64,000 nucleotides of DNA from Vagococcus hydrophili (GCF_011304195.1 NZ_CP049887.1:744001-808000); one strand, 5' to 3'; counted from the stretch's first letter, positions 19,013-28,419 are shown. Notes: generated by a model from the letters alone, not told the origin. Program-made: numbers and translations.

Positions 19013-19305
19013 TATTTAACCTCAATACTTAATTCATCTGCTTTTTTCTTTTGCTCTTTTGAGATATATTTTCCATCTACTAATTGTTGAGTTGTTTCAG
19101 GTCGTTTATTATTTTCTAAAAAATACATCTCACTCTGAGCTTCAATTACTTTCTCTAAAGCAATATCACCATCACTACTAATTTTCCCCGTTTGCTTCAT
19201 CAAATTAGGCACAAACAAAACGATTAAAACGGCAATAACAAACATCACTATCAACATCTCCAACAACGTAAATCCTTCATCGTTAGTCTTTTTCAGCTTC
19301 CTCAA
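19012..19305 (-). CDS. comGC: Major competence pseudopilin ComGC
   Basis: This is the main subunit of the transformation pseudopilus, 97 residues long, the usual ComGC size. The prepilin motif is EGFTLLEMLIVMFVIAVLIV with the conserved glutamate at +5. It overlaps comGB by 4 bp. The pilus binds extracellular DNA and brings it to ComEA/ComEC. Confidence 0.95.
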   Translation of the reverse strand: MRKLKKTNDEGFTLLEMLIVMFVIAVLIVLFVPNLMKQTGKISSDGDIALEKVIEAQSEMYFLENNKRPETTQQLVDGKYISKEQKKKADELSIEVK

Positions 19306-20366
19306 CTAAAATCCCCCATTCCACTATAAATTGGTAGAAGTAACGCTCCGTAAATCGAGACAATCAAAACAGCGATTAGTAAAAACATAATGGGTTGTAA
19401 GAAAGCCATTCGTTTTTCTGATAATTCAATCAATGCCTCCCATTCACGATTACCATAAATAAGTAGCTCTTTCCCTAAATCCCCTTTTACTTCCCCTTGT
19501 AAAATAATTAAATTCAGTTCCGGCCTTAAAAATTGCCATTTCATAATCGTCTGATTAATCGGTTGACCTTTTTCGATTTGCTTTTCAATCGCTACTGCCA
19601 TCTCCCTCATGAGTGGTGTATAGCCTTTTTTATTCATAACTAAAACAACTTCTCGAAACTCCATTCCCTGTGTTAATAACTTTCCCCACTCAGTCGCAAA
19701 TAAAGAAGTGTAGTAATGAATTAAAAAGGTTTTTACGACAGGCAATTGACACAGCCAATTCGCTTTACCTATCTCTGTTTTCTTACCTAAATAGGATTTC
19801 AAAATTAAGTAACCCATGCCCATTAACACTAGTGAAACTAAAATAATTTTTGGGCTTTGATTAATTAAAATTAAACCGATATTTACACCATTGTCACTTT
19901 CATATAAATCACCTAATTGAGGTAAAATATACCACTTCATTCCCAGTACCATTCCGAATAGAAAAAGTAATAACAATACGGGATAACTGACTACTTTCTG
20001 CAAATGTTGACGCTGTTTCTCCTGATCTTCTAAGTGTTTTGAAAGGCGGTTTAAGGTTCCCACTAAATCACCATGAACTTCGGAAAAACTTAATTGGGCT
20101 TGTTGAGAAGGAGTCAATTTCAACTCTTTCAAACATTTATTCAATCTCTTTCCTTTCAACAAAGCCCGCTCCATGTTTTTTATTTCTTGTTTCTTTTTAG
20201 GGAGCACGGTTGCCATAAAATTTAAACTTCTCTCCAACGTGAAACCATTATCTAATAATTCGGCTAATAGATTTAAAAAGACATGTTTTTCTTTTCGACT
20301 AAAACTCTTTTTTGGAGAATTGAAGAACTTCTTTTGAGATAATTTTTTTTTGATAGGCTTTTTCAA
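19302..20366 (-). CDS. comGB: Competence type IV pilus assembly membrane protein ComGB
   Basis: This polytopic platform protein belongs to the GspF/PilC family. Its 354 residues hold two copies of the GspF domain and three membrane segments (about 125-145, 165-190 and 325-350). FSEVHGDLVGTLNRL and LQGEVKGDLGKELL are the two repeat signatures. It overlaps the 3' end of comGA by 68 bp if the first ATG is used; later starts would shorten the lysine-rich N-terminus. Confidence 0.9.
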   Translation of the reverse strand: MKKPIKKKLSQKKFFNSPKKSFSRKEKHVFLNLLAELLDNGFTLERSLNFMATVLPKKKQEIKNMERALLKGKRLNKCLKELKLTPSQQAQLSFSEVHGDLVGTLNRLSKHLEDQEKQRQHLQKVVSYPVLLLLFLFGMVLGMKWYILPQLGDLYESDNGVNIGLILINQSPKIILVSLVLMGMGYLILKSYLGKKTEIGKANWLCQLPVVKTFLIHYYTSLFATEWGKLLTQGMEFREVVLVMNKKGYTPLMREMAVAIEKQIEKGQPINQTIMKWQFLRPELNLIILQGEVKGDLGKELLIYGNREWEALIELSEKRMAFLQPIMFLLIAVLIVSIYGALLLPIYSGMGDFS

Positions 20367-21261
20367 GATTTTCTTCCCAATTAGTTACCACCCCATTAAT
20401 CGACATATCATATAACACCTCATACTTACTTTCCCTTAAAACAGGTAACAGTTCTTGGTACACAATCCCTCTTAAACTCTGATTCATTTCCACTTCTGGA
20501 ATCCCTAAATCTTTTAATCGAATCAAGACACCTTCCTTATCCTGAGAATGGATCGTAGAAAAGACCATGTGTCCTGTTAGTGCGGCTCGAATCACCATTT
20601 TCGCCGTCTCATGATCTCTAATTTCTCCAATAATTAAAATATCTGGTCGGTGTCTTAAACACACTTTAATCAGTTCTTGATACGTCAAATCTATCTTCTC
20701 GTTCACTTGAAATTGTAAAAAATCGTGATTTTCAATTTCAACAGGATCTTCAATCGTAATAATCTGTTTGTCACTGTGCTTATTTAAATAATTGGCTAAA
20801 TAGTACATACTTGTAGATTTCCCCGCACCTGTAGGACCAGAAAACAAGTACAAACCAGGAATACATACCAGTTGCTCAAGTAATTTTAGTTGTTCCGTAA
20901 AAATAAAATCTAGTTGTGTAATTTCTTGCTTATTTTGTAAAAAACGAATCACCAATGTCTCTCTATTTTTAAAATCAGCCACGCTAGATAATCTGATTCT
21001 ATGAGAGTTTTCTTCAATTTTTATACTCGCACTGCCCACTTGCGTTTTTCTTTTTTCTGAGACATCCATTCCTGCAAGATACTTCAAATAAAGAATTAAT
21101 TTCTCCCCTTCTTCTAATGTAACTTGTTGATGAAACATTACTTCATGGTGACAACGAAAGGACAACTCATATCCTTGATAATTTGGGGAAATATAGAGAT
21201 CACTAGCACTTAATTTGAAGCCTTTTTTCAGTAAACGATGTGCCTTTTTCTTAACTGACAT
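20299..21261 (-). CDS. comGA: Competence pilus ATPase ComGA
   Basis: This is the cytoplasmic secretion ATPase that powers pseudopilus assembly (GspE/PilB family). Its 320 residues carry Walker A (FSGPTGAGKSTSMYY), the Asp box (TIEDPVEIE), Walker B (ILIIGEIRD) and the His box (LTGHMVFSTIHSQD). It is the first gene of the seven-gene comG operon, and all seven genes appear present, so the pilus machine is probably complete except for the comGF start anomaly. Confidence 0.95.
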   Translation of the reverse strand: MSVKKKAHRLLKKGFKLSASDLYISPNYQGYELSFRCHHEVMFHQQVTLEEGEKLILYLKYLAGMDVSEKRKTQVGSASIKIEENSHRIRLSSVADFKNRETLVIRFLQNKQEITQLDFIFTEQLKLLEQLVCIPGLYLFSGPTGAGKSTSMYYLANYLNKHSDKQIITIEDPVEIENHDFLQFQVNEKIDLTYQELIKVCLRHRPDILIIGEIRDHETAKMVIRAALTGHMVFSTIHSQDKEGVLIRLKDLGIPEVEMNQSLRGIVYQELLPVLRESKYEVLYDMSINGVVTNWEENLEKAYQKKIISKEVLQFSKKEF

Positions 21262-21284
21262 CTCTCACCCCTTTTCATATTAAA

Positions 21285-21290
21285 TATTCG
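21285..21290 (-). promoter_or_regulatory. Candidate competence sigma factor (ComX/SigH-like) -10 box before comGA
   Basis: On the minus strand ACCGAATATT lies about 24 bp before the comGA start. It contains CGAATA, the core of the streptococcal/lactococcal com-box (TACGAATA), in place of a normal -10. A one-base change from the box weakens the call. Confidence 0.4.
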
Positions 21291-21311
21291 GTAAATTCTC
21301 AGACTTGAACG

Positions 21312-21355
21312 AAAAAAAGAGACTAAATACAAAATTTGTAATTAGCCTCTTTTTC
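21312..21355 (-). terminator. Intrinsic terminator after yebC
   Basis: On the minus strand AGAGGCTAATTACAAA pairs with TTTGTATTTAGTCTCT, followed by seven T. Confidence 0.8.
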
Positions 21356-21361
21356 CTATAA

Positions 21362-22087
21362 TTAAATATTAGCCGATGTGTAAACATCAGATACATCATC
21401 ATCATCTTCCAAAACCTCTACAATTGTTTGAAGAATATCTTGGTGTTCTTCTGATAACTCTGTGACAACCTGTGGGACCATTGTCAATTCTGCTTGAGCA
21501 AATGTGTACCCTTCTTCTGCTAAAGCATCACGCACACTTGGAAAGTCACTCGGTTCTGTATAAATTTCGAATACTTCTTCACTTGTTTCTAGTTCCTCTC
21601 CACCAGCTTCTAGCACACTCATTAGCATCGTATCTTCATCAACATCTAAGTCTTCACGCAGAATAACTAGGTAGCCTTTGCGGTCAAACATATACGCAAC
21701 AGAGCCCGTCTCGCCAAGGGAACCGCCATTTTTATTAAAAGCAACACGCACATTAGTTGATGTTCTGTTTTTATTATCAGTCAGTGTATGAACTAAAATG
21801 GCTACACCTGCTGGACCGTATCCTTCGTAAACAATCTCATCATAATTTTCACCCTCGCCAGCTGAGGTTGCTTTTTTAATCGCTCGATCCACATTATCAT
21901 TTGGCATGTTTGCAATTTTAGCTTTATCTAGTGCTAAACGAAGACCAGGGTTAGACGTAGGATCAGAGCCACCATTTTTAGCAGCTACATAGATTTCTCG
22001 TGATAGTTTTTGAAACAACTTACCACGCTTAGCATCTTGTGCCCCTTTTCTCCCCTTGATATTATTCCATTTTGAATGTCCTGCCAT
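21362..22087 (-). CDS. YebC/PmpR-family regulator
   Basis: This is a 241-residue member of the YebC/PmpR family. The conserved N-terminus [25 protein letters not shown] and the [10 protein letters not shown] and TDNKNRT motifs identify it (quoted here in short: [20 protein letters not shown]). Members were named as DNA-binding regulators, and recent work on relatives assigns roles in translation of difficult peptide motifs. It stands just upstream of the comG operon but is separated from it by a terminator. Confidence 0.95.
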   Translation of the reverse strand: MAGHSKWNNIKGRKGAQDAKRGKLFQKLSREIYVAAKNGGSDPTSNPGLRLALDKAKIANMPNDNVDRAIKKATSAGEGENYDEIVYEGYGPAGVAILVHTLTDNKNRTSTNVRVAFNKNGGSLGETGSVAYMFDRKGYLVILREDLDVDEDTMLMSVLEAGGEELETSEEVFEIYTEPSDFPSVRDALAEEGYTFAQAELTMVPQVVTELSEEHQDILQTIVEVLEDDDDVSDVYTSANI

Positions 22088-22157
22088 GTAAAAAAACCTT
22101 CTCTCTAAATAATATGTCTACTTGCATTCTAACATATTGCCTAGATAAAAAAAGCGT

Positions 22158-22673
22158 TTACTTCCTTTTCTTAGGTTTCTTTCTGTTTGAGAACCAAAAG
22201 AAAAAGATACAAATTAAACAAGCAAATAAAGCACCTGAGCTATCCAACACCACATCTTCAAACATCGGGCTACGACCACCTGTTAACATTTGATGAAACT
22301 CATCTAATGCTGCATAACCTGTTGCGGCTAACCAAGCATATAAAAGGGCTAGTCCAAGATGTTTTATTCGTGGAATAAGCGCCATAAACAGGCTGCTACC
22401 TAAAATAAAGTACGTTCCAAAGTGGGCTGCTTTTCTAATAAAGAATTCCACAAACTTAAAATAGCCGCTGTCTTTAATACTGACCGGTGAATCACCATAC
22501 ATAAAAGAAACACCGGATAATGCTTCTTTAAACGGCTCATTTTTCAATATTTTTTCTAATACTGGGATGCTACTTTGTTGTTCATAGGTTTGAGAGGAAC
22601 TATAAAAAAGAATTCCCATCATCACAAACGCTACTATTAAATAGATATTTCCATTTTTTAAATTTTTCTGCAT
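22158..22673 (-). CDS. VanZ-like membrane protein
   Basis: The protein has about 171 residues with four or five membrane helices. The block RKAAHFGTYFILGSSLF and the downstream DEFHQMLTGGRSPMFEDVVLD motif are characteristic of the VanZ-like family, linked in some bacteria to low-level glycopeptide or lipoglycopeptide tolerance. The start at 22673 (MQKNLKNGN) follows GAGGAG; the upstream open frame has no site. Confidence 0.85.
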   Translation of the reverse strand: MQKNLKNGNIYLIVAFVMMGILFYSSSQTYEQQSSIPVLEKILKNEPFKEALSGVSFMYGDSPVSIKDSGYFKFVEFFIRKAAHFGTYFILGSSLFMALIPRIKHLGLALLYAWLAATGYAALDEFHQMLTGGRSPMFEDVVLDSSGALFACLICIFFFWFSNRKKPKKRK

Positions 22674-22749
22674 AAAGTCACTCCTCATAATCTTATTTAT
22701 CGTACCTTGTCTGATACAAATTATCAAATTATTTATGAATAAATTTAGT

Positions 22750-22777
22750 TTCGTGTATAATGGTAATAATACACGAA
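22750..22777 (+). promoter_or_regulatory. pepF promoter region with inverted repeat
   Basis: TTCGTGTAT and ATACACGAA form a perfect 9-bp inverted repeat around ten bases. The left arm overlaps a TATAAT-like -10 (GTGTATAATGG). It could be a repressor operator or a short leader hairpin. It lies 17 bp before the pepF ATG. Confidence 0.45.
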
Positions 22778-22793
22778 GGGAGAGTTTTATTGT

Positions 22794-24608
22794 ATGAAAT
22801 ATTCAATTACATGGGATTTAGATTCATTATTTAAAGGTGGCGTGGATTCACCTGAGTTAGCAGCAAGATTAACACTTTTAGATCAACAAATTTTAGATTA
22901 CACTGCGTCAATTAACAACTGGTCAGTTGAAGATGACGCACCTGAATTTGCTGATTTTACTAACATCATTACGATTCAAGAAGCTGTAACAAATGGTTTT
23001 GGGCAAACAATTAGTTTTGTTAATGCCATTCAATCAGCTGATGTAACTAATAAAAAAGCCGGTACTATGTTAGCTAGCCTTTACAATAAATCAACTGACT
23101 TTGAAAATGCCAATGTTATCTTGACTAAAAAATTAACAGCTATGTCTGATGAATTATGGGCTAAATTAGAAAAAGTTGCCGTTTTAAAAAAACAAGGTGT
23201 AGCGTTTATTTTAAATGAAACTCGTGAACACGGGAAAAGATTACTTAGCGAAAATGAAGAAAATATTATTAACCAACTTTCAACAGATGGTTTCAATGCG
23301 TGGAGCACTCATTACGACACATTAGTTACTCAAATTACGATTCCATTTACTGAGAAAGATGGCACAGAAGTCATGCTCTCAGCTGGTCAAGCCTTCAATA
23401 AAATGATGGGAGACGCTGATAGTGCTGTTCGTGCTGAGTTATTTGAAAAATGGGAAAAAGCTTGGTCTGAAAAAGCACCACTTTTTGCTGACACATTAAA
23501 TCACTTAGACGGCTTTAGATTAAAAGCTAACGAGTTACACGGAATCACTAACCACTTGCAAGTTCCTTTAGAATACAACCGTATGAAAGAAGAAACATTA
23601 AACGCGATGTGGGGAGCTATTTCAAATAACAAACAACCATTTGTTGATTTCTTAACTCGTAAAGCACAATTACTAGGCAAAGAGAAAATGGAATGGCAAG
23701 ATCAAGATGCACCGATCATTTTAGGTGAATTTGAAGAAAAACGTTACACATTTGATGAAGCGGCTGAATTCATCGTAGAAAACTTTAATAAATTTAGTCC
23801 TAAAATGGCTGATTTTGCTCAAGTTGCTTTTGATAAGAGCTGGATTGAAGCAGAAGACCGCCCCGGAAAACGTCCTGGCGGCTATTGTACAAGTCTTCCA
23901 GAAAACAAAGAATCTCGTATTTTCATGACATACGGTGAATCAATCAATGAAGTCTCTACTTTAGCTCACGAATTAGGTCACGCTTATCACTCTCATGTGA
24001 TGTGGGATTTGCCTGTAATGAGTCAAGATTATGCGATGAACGTTGCTGAAACGGCTAGTACTTTCGCTGAATTAATCGTAGCGGACGCGACTCTAAAACA
24101 AGCTAAAACAAACGAAGAAAAAATTAATTTAATTGATGTTAAAATGCAAAACGCGATTGCAATGTTTATGAATATTCATACCCGTTTTATCTTTGAAAAT
24201 AATTTACATAAAGCTCGCAAGAAAAATGTGTTAACTGATGAAGAAATGACTGAATTGATGTTGGATGCACAAAAAGAATCTTATTGTGACTCTCTAAGTT
24301 CATACCATCCTCATTTCTGGGCAAGTAAACTACACTTCTTTATTGATGATGTGCCTTTCTATAACTTCCCTTATACATTTGGCTACTTATTCAGTTTAGG
24401 AATTTACGCTCACGCTCAAAAACAAGGTTCTTCATTTGAAGATGAGTATATTTCACTATTACGTGATACAGCATCAATGACGACAGAAGAGCTAGCTCAA
24501 AAACATCTTGGTGTTGATTTGACTAAACCAGATTTTTGGCAAGACGGAATTGATATTATTAAAAAAGATATCGAAGAGTTTATGACAATTACAGAACAAT
24601 ATATGTAG
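22794..24608 (+). CDS. pepF: Oligoendopeptidase F
   Basis: This cytoplasmic zinc metallopeptidase of the M3B family cuts short peptides. It has 604 residues, close to the family length of about 600. The zinc motif is LAHELGHAYHSH (HExxH) and the downstream glutamate lies in NVAETASTFAE. The ribosome binding site GAAGGGAG lies 12 bp before the ATG. It is a single-gene unit with its own promoter and terminator. Confidence 0.95.
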   Translation: MKYSITWDLDSLFKGGVDSPELAARLTLLDQQILDYTASINNWSVEDDAPEFADFTNIITIQEAVTNGFGQTISFVNAIQSADVTNKKAGTMLASLYNKSTDFENANVILTKKLTAMSDELWAKLEKVAVLKKQGVAFILNETREHGKRLLSENEENIINQLSTDGFNAWSTHYDTLVTQITIPFTEKDGTEVMLSAGQAFNKMMGDADSAVRAELFEKWEKAWSEKAPLFADTLNHLDGFRLKANELHGITNHLQVPLEYNRMKEETLNAMWGAISNNKQPFVDFLTRKAQLLGKEKMEWQDQDAPIILGEFEEKRYTFDEAAEFIVENFNKFSPKMADFAQVAFDKSWIEAEDRPGKRPGGYCTSLPENKESRIFMTYGESINEVSTLAHELGHAYHSHVMWDLPVMSQDYAMNVAETASTFAELIVADATLKQAKTNEEKINLIDVKMQNAIAMFMNIHTRFIFENNLHKARKKNVLTDEEMTELMLDAQKESYCDSLSSYHPHFWASKLHFFIDDVPFYNFPYTFGYLFSLGIYAHAQKQGSSFEDEYISLLRDTASMTTEELAQKHLGVDLTKPDFWQDGIDIIKKDIEEFMTITEQYM

Positions 24609-24657
24609 AAAAAACCTGAAATCACATTCGAAGTAACTCTTCGTGATTTCAGGTTTT
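24608..24657 (+). terminator. Intrinsic terminator after pepF
   Basis: AAAACCTGAAATCAC and GTGATTTCAGGTTTTT form a perfect 14-bp stem followed by T residues. Confidence 0.85.
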
Positions 24658-24665
24658 TCATTTTT

Positions 24666-25319
24666 TTATTTTATATTATCTTGATAGTAAGTATATAACT
24701 GATCTATTTGATTGCTTAATAAAAGAGGGATTACTGGTTTTACTTCTGATTCTTTCCAATCAAACCAGCGTATTTCAAGTAATTTTCCAATTGTCGCTTC
24801 GTCAAATCTCTTCTTGATGACTTTCGCTGGATTTCCACCTACAATTGTATAAGGCTGAACATCTTTGACAACCATTGAACCAGTCGCAACTATGGCTCCC
24901 TCACCAATGGTTACACCCGGCATAATTGTCGCTCCCATACCAATCCATGCATCACTGTTAATTACCGTGTCTCCTCTTTTTTCAAAGGAATCCTTTATCC
25001 CTTCTTCAAAAGGATAAACTGTTAGCCAATCTGGATGATGGTTATGATTCCCACCTAATAAAATAGTTACCCCACTTGCGATACAAACATAGTTTCCAAT
25101 AATTAATTTATCAAGTTCCCAACCAAAATCCTTTTCTGGATGAAACAAATCTCTCGTCGTTTCATCTCCCCATAGATACCTAACACACCCATTTTCAAAA
25201 TTTGAATTCTCATAAAAACCTGAATAATAAGATTTTTTTCCAACTCTAATCAAAGGATTCGTGATAATATCCTCTAAATATTTTACTTCCGACCAATTTT
25301 TATAATGATTATTTTCCAT
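24666..25319 (-). CDS. Xenobiotic acetyltransferase (CatB/Vat-like hexapeptide-repeat enzyme)
   Basis: This 217-residue left-handed beta-helix acyltransferase uses acetyl-CoA. NPLIRVGKKSYYSGFYE near residue 21 and the C-terminal VVKDVQPYTIVGGNPAKVIK closely follow the CatB chloramphenicol and Vat streptogramin acetyltransferases. The catalytic histidine region is GGNHNHHPDWLTVYPF at residues 89-104. Hexapeptide repeats (WIGMGATIMPGVTIGEGAIV) are clear. AGGAG precedes the ATG. The natural substrate cannot be told from sequence, so resistance is only a possibility. It is a single gene between pepF and a wall hydrolase. Confidence 0.82.
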   Translation of the reverse strand: MENNHYKNWSEVKYLEDIITNPLIRVGKKSYYSGFYENSNFENGCVRYLWGDETTRDLFHPEKDFGWELDKLIIGNYVCIASGVTILLGGNHNHHPDWLTVYPFEEGIKDSFEKRGDTVINSDAWIGMGATIMPGVTIGEGAIVATGSMVVKDVQPYTIVGGNPAKVIKKRFDEATIGKLLEIRWFDWKESEVKPVIPLLLSNQIDQLYTYYQDNIK

Positions 25320-25424
25320 TGTTTTCGCTCCTAAGTTTGATTATTACTAGTTCCTTACTTAGAAGCTACTTTCACTGAAACTTGTTTTATTAATCTCAAT
25401 CTTTTCCTCATTTTTTTATTCTCC

Positions 25425-25461
25425 ATAAAAAAAAAGACTAACTTTTTCAAGTCAGCCTTTA
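25425..25461 (-). terminator. Intrinsic terminator after the NlpC/P60 gene
   Basis: On the minus strand AAAGGCTGACTT pairs with AAGTTAGTCTTT around a short A-rich loop, followed by a T run. Confidence 0.8.
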
Positions 25462-25470
25462 AAATTTTAA

Positions 25471-26775
25471 TTACATGCGTACTCCAAAGTCTGGTGACCA
25501 ATAAGCCATGCTTTGTACAGTTACGTTTTCACCTGGTTGTGGTGCGTGGATGTATTGTCCGCCACCTACATAAATACCAACGTGATGAGTTGCGCCTCTA
25601 GCTCCCCAGAATACTAAATCTCCAGGTTGTAATTGGCTAAGTGAAATTTGAGCGCCAGCACTTTCTTGTGGTACTGTCCATCCACCAATTTCTCTTCCTG
25701 CTGCGACACGATAAACATAAGATGTAAATCCTGAACAGTCAAATGAATCTGGTCCTTTAGCTCCCCAAACATAAGGTTTACCAATATGTTTGTAAGCTTC
25801 TGCTACTACTGCACTACCATTTGATGAAGCAGGAGGTGCTGGAGTTTCAGCTGGTTGTTTAGGTGGTGTTGTTTGTTGTCCACCATTGTTATTATTATTG
25901 TTGTTGTTTGTATTAGTATTTGTTTCAGCTGGAGTTGTTGCTCCACCATTGTTTGAAGCTGGTGCTTCAGTACTAGTTTCTGTTTTAACTTCAGTTGTTG
26001 GTGCTACTGGAGCTACAGTTTCTTTAGCTGCTTGTTTTTCTGCTTCTGCCGCTGCCTTAGCTGCTGCTTCTGCTGCCGCTTTTTCAGCTGCAAGTTTAGC
26101 TTCTGCTTCTGCTTTTTCGTTTAAGAACTGATCTTTTTTTCCTTGTTCAGTTTCTTTTTCAGCTGCGATTTCACTAACTGCTACTTGTTGAGTTAACTCT
26201 TGAGCAACTAGTTCACCTTTTTTCTGTTCTAATACAACTGCATTAGCTTGTACTTCAGATGCTTTTTCTTCTGTTTCAACTTTTTTATCTTCTACAGCTT
26301 GTTTGTCTTCTTTTTGTTGTTGCATCATGTCATTGTTAGCTCCAACTAATTTAGAAGCTGCCATTACTTTAGTTACAGCGTCTGATACTGAATCAGCGTT
26401 TAAAACTAAATCAACAACGTTTGAGCTTCCTGAGTCAACTTGAACTGAACGAGCTTGTTCTTTAATAGAAGCATCACGTTTTTCGATGCGTTTTTCTAAA
26501 TCTTTAACTTCACCATTTAATGAACCAATTTCAGTGTTTAACTCTGCTTGTTTAGCTTGTAAAGCATCTGCTTGGTCTTTGATTGAAGTAATGTTACTTT
26601 GGATTGAAGCTAATTGTGATGATGCTGAAGCTTCTTTTCCTTGTAAGTCACTAATTTTTTTGTCTTGTGATGCAATCTTTTGATCAACTGAGTCAGCGCT
26701 AGCCATTAATGGAAGAGCTGTTGCTGATAAGATCATTGTACTTGTTAATAATGTAGATAAAATCTTCTTTTTCAA
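25471..26775 (-). CDS. Secreted NlpC/P60 peptidoglycan hydrolase with coiled coil (SagA/PcsB-like)
   Basis: This secreted D,L-endopeptidase is predicted to cut peptidoglycan stem peptides. Residues 1-27 are a signal peptide (cleavage after LMASA). Residues 30-235 form a long coiled coil, as in PcsB, CwlO and enterococcal SagA. A low-complexity Ala/Glu then Thr/Asn/Pro linker (about 225-325) follows. The C-terminal NlpC/P60 domain has catalytic cysteine in DSFDCSGF, histidine in HHVGIYVGG and histidine in YIHAPQPG. A WalR-like box upstream suggests control by the WalRK two-component system. It shares its N-terminal architecture with the 3D-domain gene at 59.7 kb. Confidence 0.92.
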   Translation of the reverse strand: MKKKILSTLLTSTMILSATALPLMASADSVDQKIASQDKKISDLQGKEASASSQLASIQSNITSIKDQADALQAKQAELNTEIGSLNGEVKDLEKRIEKRDASIKEQARSVQVDSGSSNVVDLVLNADSVSDAVTKVMAASKLVGANNDMMQQQKEDKQAVEDKKVETEEKASEVQANAVVLEQKKGELVAQELTQQVAVSEIAAEKETEQGKKDQFLNEKAEAEAKLAAEKAAAEAAAKAAAEAEKQAAKETVAPVAPTTEVKTETSTEAPASNNGGATTPAETNTNTNNNNNNNNGGQQTTPPKQPAETPAPPASSNGSAVVAEAYKHIGKPYVWGAKGPDSFDCSGFTSYVYRVAAGREIGGWTVPQESAGAQISLSQLQPGDLVFWGARGATHHVGIYVGGGQYIHAPQPGENVTVQSMAYWSPDFGVRM

Positions 26776-26853
26776 TTTAATAGTCCCCCGTGTAATTTGT
26801 AATTTCTTATATTTTTTAAGTTTTATTTAATATTTAAATTTAACGATAAATGA

Positions 26854-26897
26854 ATTGTAGCATAGAGACATGTCAGTCATATAATAGAAATGTTACA
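26854..26897 (-). promoter_or_regulatory. Promoter with degenerate WalR box for the NlpC/P60 gene
   Basis: On the minus strand TGTAAC-ATTTC-TATTAT (26897-26881) matches the WalR repeat TGTWAH-N5-TGTWAH with one mismatch. A TACAAT -10 (26859-26854) lies 21 bp further down. The 3D-domain gene at 59.7 kb has a perfect box with the same 21-bp distance to its -10, which supports this site. Confidence 0.55.
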
Positions 26898-26921
26898 AAC
26901 ATATTTCAATCCACATAACAT

Positions 26922-27437
26922 TTATTTTTTAACATTAAACATACTCTTTAAAGGCACTACTAACACTGCTATCAGTATGATATTCAAGCACAGAGTTGGT
27001 GCTAATGTTCTTGCAAAAAAATCTAAAATAGTGGTACTTGTTAACTTAAATAGCACTAATAAGAACACTCTGCCCACTGAAATGGCTGTAACAAAAACAA
27101 TGAAACTCAAAATAATCGTAAATGTATTTGGATAAACATGCTCGAATAAACTATAAATTAAGATGACTAGTATTGGAAACAAAATCAAATTGATCCCAAT
27201 CACATTATAAAAATAAGAATCATAAAGTAGTCCGATGACACTTGACCAAATCACTAGATAGGTTTTTTCCATTTGGAACGTTGCAAACATCAAAAACATC
27301 AACAATAGATTACTTGTAAAATCCATTGGCACTGAAAAAGCTGATAGAAGTGAACTACTTACATGCCCATCTATAAGCATCATAAAAAAGAAAATAAGCG
27401 GTAAGGTATAGGATAGATACTTTCTTTTTTGCATCAT
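26922..27437 (-). CDS. mreD: Rod shape-determining protein MreD
   Basis: This 171-residue integral membrane protein has about five helices and belongs to the MreD family, part of the peripheral wall elongation machinery. Its start overlaps the mreC stop by 1 bp, so the pair is coupled. No mreB is seen here, as is normal for ovococci. Confidence 0.88.
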   Translation of the reverse strand: MMQKRKYLSYTLPLIFFFMMLIDGHVSSSLLSAFSVPMDFTSNLLLMFLMFATFQMEKTYLVIWSSVIGLLYDSYFYNVIGINLILFPILVILIYSLFEHVYPNTFTIILSFIVFVTAISVGRVFLLVLFKLTSTTILDFFARTLAPTLCLNIILIAVLVVPLKSMFNVKK

Positions 27438-28297
27438 TACTCTGTACCCGCTAATCGTTTAACAACCGTCACAGAATTCACATCGTACATATCTGATACA
27501 GGCGTTACTAACACTTCTGCATCTAGCCCTGTTTTATTCTTCTTAATTTCTTTAATATTCCCTACTAATAATCCTTTAGGAGAATTGTTACCTAAACCAG
27601 AAGTCGTAACAGGGGTTCCTTCTTTTAAGCCTTCTGTTGAAGTTAACTGAGACACGACTAATGTGTGAGTTTTATTATTGTAGCCTTCCATTAAACCGTA
27701 AATCATCTTATCTCCCTCACCTTGCAACATCACAGGAAAGTGGTTCGTATTTTGATTAATCGTTGTTAAGAGTTCTACTTTTGAACTATTATTTTCTGCA
27801 ATAATGACACGACCAATCAATCCTTTATCGCCCATGACCGCCATGTTGACTTCAATACCATCTTTTTTACCTTTATCAATGATTAATACATCTTGCCAAC
27901 TATCTGGGGAACGATTAATCACTCCAGCGTTCACTACTTCATAATTTGATAACGTCGCATTTAATTCTAATTGACCTCTTAATTTTTCATTCTCTTTTTT
28001 TAAATTAGCAACTTCCGCTTCAAGGGACGCTGTATGATCTATTTTTTTCTTTAGATTATCATTTTCTGTATAGGTATTAAATAAATTATTAATCGATTTA
28101 ACCCCATTTTCGACACCTATAAATGGTGCTTTAACTACTCGATCAATGCTTGCAATGACACCATTAGTTTGAGATTGACCTGGTAAACTTTGCTTTTTAT
28201 TATCTCGCTGCATGGCACTAAAACCAATTAAAAAGACAACAATAATGACAATTGTTAGCGCAATAATAATATTTCTACTTGAATTAAATTTTTTCAC
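27437..28297 (-). CDS. mreC: Cell shape-determining protein MreC
   Basis: This 286-residue bitopic protein has a short cytoplasmic tail, one membrane helix (IIIALTIVIIVVFLIGFSAM), a coiled coil (about 70-105) and the MreC beta-barrel domain with ETSAVINRSPD-like sequence (NAGVINRSPDSWQDVLIIDKG, quoted in part). It scaffolds peripheral peptidoglycan synthesis with MreD, RodA and PBPs. Confidence 0.92.
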   Translation of the reverse strand: MKKFNSSRNIIIALTIVIIVVFLIGFSAMQRDNKKQSLPGQSQTNGVIASIDRVVKAPFIGVENGVKSINNLFNTYTENDNLKKKIDHTASLEAEVANLKKENEKLRGQLELNATLSNYEVVNAGVINRSPDSWQDVLIIDKGKKDGIEVNMAVMGDKGLIGRVIIAENNSSKVELLTTINQNTNHFPVMLQGEGDKMIYGLMEGYNNKTHTLVVSQLTSTEGLKEGTPVTTSGLGNNSPKGLLVGNIKEIKKNKTGLDAEVLVTPVSDMYDVNSVTVVKRLAGTE

Positions 28298-28419
28298 ATT
28301 TCCACCTCGACAAAAGTCTTGAATTTTAGATACACATAACGTTTATTCTAACATTATTTACTTGAAATCACTAGAAGATAGCTGGTAAAATTCATTAACT
28401 CTTTATTAATTTTTATATC

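Noticed and set aside
25886..26131. Plus-strand ORF opposite the low-complexity part of the NlpC/P60 gene
   Set aside because: Its Leu/Val/Ala-rich sequence is the antisense of the Ala/Glu/Asn/Thr linker; it has no independent signals.
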